From: UBA4644 sp964541085
Lineage (GTDB): Bacteria; Bacillota; Clostridia; Oscillospirales; Butyricicoccaceae
Direction: 5' to 3'
Assembly: GCA_964541085.1 (NCBI GenBank)
Contig: CAZIPA010000004.1
Span: forward strand, 28,002 to 92,001
DNA: 64,000 bases
Positions 61,323 to 64,000 of this stretch are shown here, one piece after another (position 1 is the first letter of the stretch; each line of letters opens with the position of its first letter). The translations under genes and the position numbers were made by a program. The notes below the pieces were generated by a model. It was not told the origin of the DNA and made no database searches. It saw only the letters and a program-made list of their open reading frames with translations.

Positions 61323-61508
61323 TCAGCGTGTGGTCTGTTTTCCACCGTGGCACTGTCCGGCCATGGCGCAGTGGGCACACTTGCAGCCGCAGGAGGAAAC
61401 TCCTCTCTTTTTATCCTGAATCAGGTGAATGGAGATCAGGACGATGACGGCAAGCAGGGCACCGGCGATGAGCAGTGTGCCGAGATTTTCCATAAGCCAA
61501 TGCAGCAT
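61323..61508 (-). CDS. FeoB-associated Cys-rich membrane protein
   Basis: 61 aa. One N-terminal helix (ENLGTLLIAGALLAVIVLIS), then a basic turn and a Cys cluster, CGCKCAHCAMAGQCHGG. This is the known small partner found beside feoB in Clostridia; the cysteines may pass Fe(II) to the transporter (family knowledge, mechanism unproved). ATG 61508 is used; the GTG three codons earlier overlaps the AAGGAG site. Confidence 0.88.
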   Translation of the reverse strand: MLHWLMENLGTLLIAGALLAVIVLISIHLIQDKKRGVSSCGCKCAHCAMAGQCHGGKQTTR

Positions 61509-61540
61509 GAGAAGCACTCCTTTCCTGACAGCTGTAAAGC

Positions 61541-63940
61541 TTACTTCACCCGGGTGGTGAGTTTGTCGGCCTCATGATAGGGCTTGCACAGCAGATATAC
61601 CATGCCTGCCAGCAGCGCCGCGGCCACGATCAGGCCCAGCACATTCACGCCGCCCACGAACAGTCTGCCAAACTGGTTGATCATCAGGGCGATCACATAG
61701 GCAAAGCCGCACTGATAGCCGATGGCAAACCAGGTCCATTTCCGGTTGTTCATTTCCCGCTTGATGGCGCCGATGGCCGCAAAGCAGGGGGCGCACAGCA
61801 GATTGAACACCAGGAAGGAATAACCGGTGACACCGTTGAAGAAGGAGGCCAGATTCTGATAGACCGTGCCTTCGCCGCCGCCGTAGAGAATGCCCAGCGT
61901 GCCGACGATGTTTTCCTTGGCCACCAGACCGGTGATAGAGGCCACAACGGCCTTCCAGTTGCCCCAGCCCAGCGGCGCAAAGATCCACGCCACGGCAGAG
62001 CCGATTTTGGCCAGAATGGAGCAGTCGATCTGCTCATCGGACAGCATCTGGAAGGAGCCGTCCACCCAGCCGAAATAGGTGGTGAACCAGATGAAAACGG
62101 TGGAAAGCAGGATGATGGTGCCGGCCTTTTTGATGAAGGACCAGCCACGCTCCCACATGGAACGGAGCACATTGCCCAGCGTGGGCCAGTGATAGGCGGG
62201 CAGCTCCATGACGAAGGGGGCAGGCTCGCCGGAGAACATCCGGGTCTTTTTCAGCATGATGCCGGAAACGATGATGGCGGCCATGCCGATGAAATAGGCA
62301 GAGGTGGAAACCCAGGGGCTGCCGCCGAACAGAGCGCCGGCGATCATGGAGATAAAGGGCACCTTTGCGCCGCAGGGGATGAAGGTGGTGGTCATAATGG
62401 TCATACGGCGATCCCGCTCATTTTCAATGGTACGGGAGGCCATCACACCGGGAATACCGCAGCCGGTGCCGATGAGCATGGGAATGAAGGACTTGCCGGA
62501 CAGACCGAATTTCCGGAAAATGCGGTCCAGCACAAAGGCGATTCGTGCCATATAGCCGCAAGCCTCCAGAAATGCCAGCAGCAGGAACAGCACCAGCATC
62601 TGCGGCACAAAGCCCAGCACCGCGCCCACACCGGCGATGATACCGTCCAGAATCAGACCGGACAGCCATTCAGCGGCGTTGGCCTTTTCCAGCAGATTGC
62701 CCACCAGCACGGGAATGCCGGGGATCCAGACACCGTAATCGGCGGGATCGGGCTCATCGCCCAGACGGTCCAGCGTGGCCTGCGCCTCTTCATAATCCGC
62801 CACAGAAGCGGTTTCTTCCGAGATGGCCAGCGTTTCCTCGTCCTCTACCTCATAGGTAAAGCTGTCGGTGGGAACACCATTGCTCTCCACATAGGCCTCA
62901 TAGCTCTCCACCAGCGTGGCGGCCTCGCCATATTCCTCAGAAATTTCGCTGTAGCCGCCGTCCATGCCGAAGAGGTGGAAGCCATCGCCGAACAGACCGT
63001 CGTTGGCCCAGTCGGTGGCAGCGGAGCCAACCGTGACCATGGAGATGTAATAGACCAGATACATGACAATGGCGAAAATGGGCAGACCCAGCCAGCGGTT
63101 GGTAACGATCTTGTCGATGCGGTCCGAGACGGACATACCGCCCTTGTTTTTCTTTTTGTAGCAGCTCTTCAGAATGCTGGCGATGTACACATACCGCTCG
63201 TTGGTGATGATGGATTCGGAGTCATCGTCCAGCTCGCTTTCGGCGGCCTTGATGTCCACCTCGATGTGAGCCATCACATCGGCGGGGATGCTCAGCTGCT
63301 CCAGCACCTTGTCGTCCCGCTCGAAGATTTTCACAGCGTACCAGCGCTGCTGCTCCTCCGGCAGATTGTGGACGGCAGCCTCCTCAATGTGGGCCAGCGC
63401 GTGCTCCACCGGGCCGGAAAAGCTGTGGGTGGGAATGGTTTTGGTGGATTTTGCGGCGGCAATGGCGGCCTCGGCGGCTTCCATCACACCGTCACCCTTC
63501 AGGGCAGAGATCTCCACGATCTTGCAGCCCAGCTGGCGGGAAAGCTCCTGCACATGGATCTGGTCGCCGTTTTTGCGCACCACATCCATCATGTTGATGG
63601 CGATGACCACGGGAATGCCCAGCTCAGTGAGCTGTGTGGTGAGATACAGGTTGCGCTCCAGATTGGTGCCGTCGATGATGTTGAGAATGGCATCCGGACG
63701 CTGAGAGATCAGGTAATTCCGGGACACCACTTCCTCCAGCGTATAGGGGGAAAGGGAATAGATACCGGGCAGATCCATAATGACAACATTGTCATGCTTT
63801 TTCAGCTTGCCCTCTTTTTTCTCTACGGTAACGCCCGGCCAGTTGCCGACGAACTGATTGGAGCCGGTCAACGCATTGAACAGCGTTGTCTTGCCGCAGT
63901 TGGGGTTGCCCGCAAGGGCAATTTTGATTTGATTCTCCAT
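61541..63940 (-). CDS. feoB: Ferrous iron transport protein B
   Basis: 799 aa. An N-terminal GTPase domain with G1 GNPNCGKT (11-18), G3 DLPGIYSLSP, G4 NMMD and G5 SALKG, a helical linker, and a membrane core with two gate regions (FVPQMLVLFLLLAFLEACGY and AKENIVGTLGILYGGGEG). An unusually long acidic stretch (about residues 312-420) lies after the first helix. It imports Fe(II). AAAGGAG precedes the ATG; a feoA gene probably lies just outside the window. Confidence 0.97.
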   Translation of the reverse strand: MENQIKIALAGNPNCGKTTLFNALTGSNQFVGNWPGVTVEKKEGKLKKHDNVVIMDLPGIYSLSPYTLEEVVSRNYLISQRPDAILNIIDGTNLERNLYLTTQLTELGIPVVIAINMMDVVRKNGDQIHVQELSRQLGCKIVEISALKGDGVMEAAEAAIAAAKSTKTIPTHSFSGPVEHALAHIEEAAVHNLPEEQQRWYAVKIFERDDKVLEQLSIPADVMAHIEVDIKAAESELDDDSESIITNERYVYIASILKSCYKKKNKGGMSVSDRIDKIVTNRWLGLPIFAIVMYLVYYISMVTVGSAATDWANDGLFGDGFHLFGMDGGYSEISEEYGEAATLVESYEAYVESNGVPTDSFTYEVEDEETLAISEETASVADYEEAQATLDRLGDEPDPADYGVWIPGIPVLVGNLLEKANAAEWLSGLILDGIIAGVGAVLGFVPQMLVLFLLLAFLEACGYMARIAFVLDRIFRKFGLSGKSFIPMLIGTGCGIPGVMASRTIENERDRRMTIMTTTFIPCGAKVPFISMIAGALFGGSPWVSTSAYFIGMAAIIVSGIMLKKTRMFSGEPAPFVMELPAYHWPTLGNVLRSMWERGWSFIKKAGTIILLSTVFIWFTTYFGWVDGSFQMLSDEQIDCSILAKIGSAVAWIFAPLGWGNWKAVVASITGLVAKENIVGTLGILYGGGEGTVYQNLASFFNGVTGYSFLVFNLLCAPCFAAIGAIKREMNNRKWTWFAIGYQCGFAYVIALMINQFGRLFVGGVNVLGLIVAAALLAGMVYLLCKPYHEADKLTTRVK

Positions 63941-63955
63941 AATGCTGCTCCTTTC

Positions 63956-63973
63956 GGTTAAGTCTCCTTAACC
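63956..63973. repeat. Perfect inverted repeat upstream of feoB
   Basis: GGTTAAG (63956-63962), TCTC, CTTAACC (63967-63973): a 7-bp perfect hairpin lying about 5 nt upstream of the feoB ribosome site on the minus-strand RNA. Possible translational control element or protein site. Confidence 0.5.
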
Positions 63974-64000
63974 ATACTTGAAAAAAATTACTCGATCTCG

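Noticed and set aside
61574..63961. 795-codon + strand frame opposite feoB
   Set aside because: Antisense shadow of feoB; rich in His/Gly/Gln without any recognisable motif.
63988..64000. End of a feoA gene on the minus strand (Glu-Ile-Glu-stop)
   Set aside because: Only three codons are visible. The position before feoB makes feoA likely, but the sequence cannot support the call.

Overview
The window reads as a gene-dense chromosomal stretch from a Gram-positive anaerobe of the Clostridia, most likely an Oscillospiraceae/Ruminococcaceae-type gut bacterium. The basis is a type III glutamine synthetase, an S-layer-homology (SLH) anchored protease, a CIRCE element before groES-groEL, a Mini-III RNase, an FtsEX/M23/S41 division operon, a Wzm/Wzt-type glycan exporter, strong AGGAGG ribosome sites and GC-rich third codon positions. 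This is inference from gene content; no rRNA or tRNA gene was found.

Region 1 (1-15014, all +) is a surface glycan locus: a 5'-cut GT4, an EpsG-like membrane protein, four complete GT2 transferases, a GINT1_N-like protein, a Stealth phosphotransferase, an acyltransferase, a LicD transferase, a small phosphatase/nucleotidyltransferase/racemase cassette, a Wzm/Wzt exporter and a pyruvyltransferase. It ends in a GT2 gene cut to 28 codons, which looks like a recombination edge. The product is probably a phosphodiester-linked, heavily decorated glycopolymer. Region 2 (15011-30237) is housekeeping: a phosphoesterase, a nucleotidyltransferase, folD, a coiled-coil protein, an E2-like protein, glnN, a beta-CASP hydrolase, two divergent alanine-racemase genes, groES-groEL and a membrane-anchored HTH regulator.

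Region 3 (30444-32938) holds a phosphatase-family exported protein and a holin/SH3/C39-peptidase unit. The peptidase domain lies in the -1 frame of the SH3-like reading frame, joined by a textbook slippery heptamer (A AAT TTT), a 5-nt spacer and an 8-bp stem. This is the strongest candidate for something undescribed here. Region 4 (32988-39450, all -) is the complete phosphate regulon pstSCAB-phoU-phoP-phoR with Pho-box-like repeats upstream. Region 5 (39559-48141, -) holds lysS-greA, an unknown gene whose 3' end contains the consensus greA promoter, the ctpA-like/M23/ftsX/ftsE division operon with a WalR-like box, and a PucR-family regulator.

Region 6 (48244-57119) carries an RsuA-type pseudouridine synthase and mrnC (-), then a ferredoxin-domain aldo/keto reductase, a 73-aa HTH regulator and a 1958-aa SLH-anchored subtilase (+). 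Region 7 (57212-64000) holds a 2-hydroxyacid dehydrogenase with yihY (-), a YhaM-like exonuclease and a TIM-barrel protein (+), a DUF2325 protein (-) and feoB with its small Cys-rich partner (-). No CRISPR array, insertion sequence or complete prophage was seen. Most genes are packed into operons with ATGA/GTGA overlaps, and nearly every convergent junction carries a clear bidirectional terminator.
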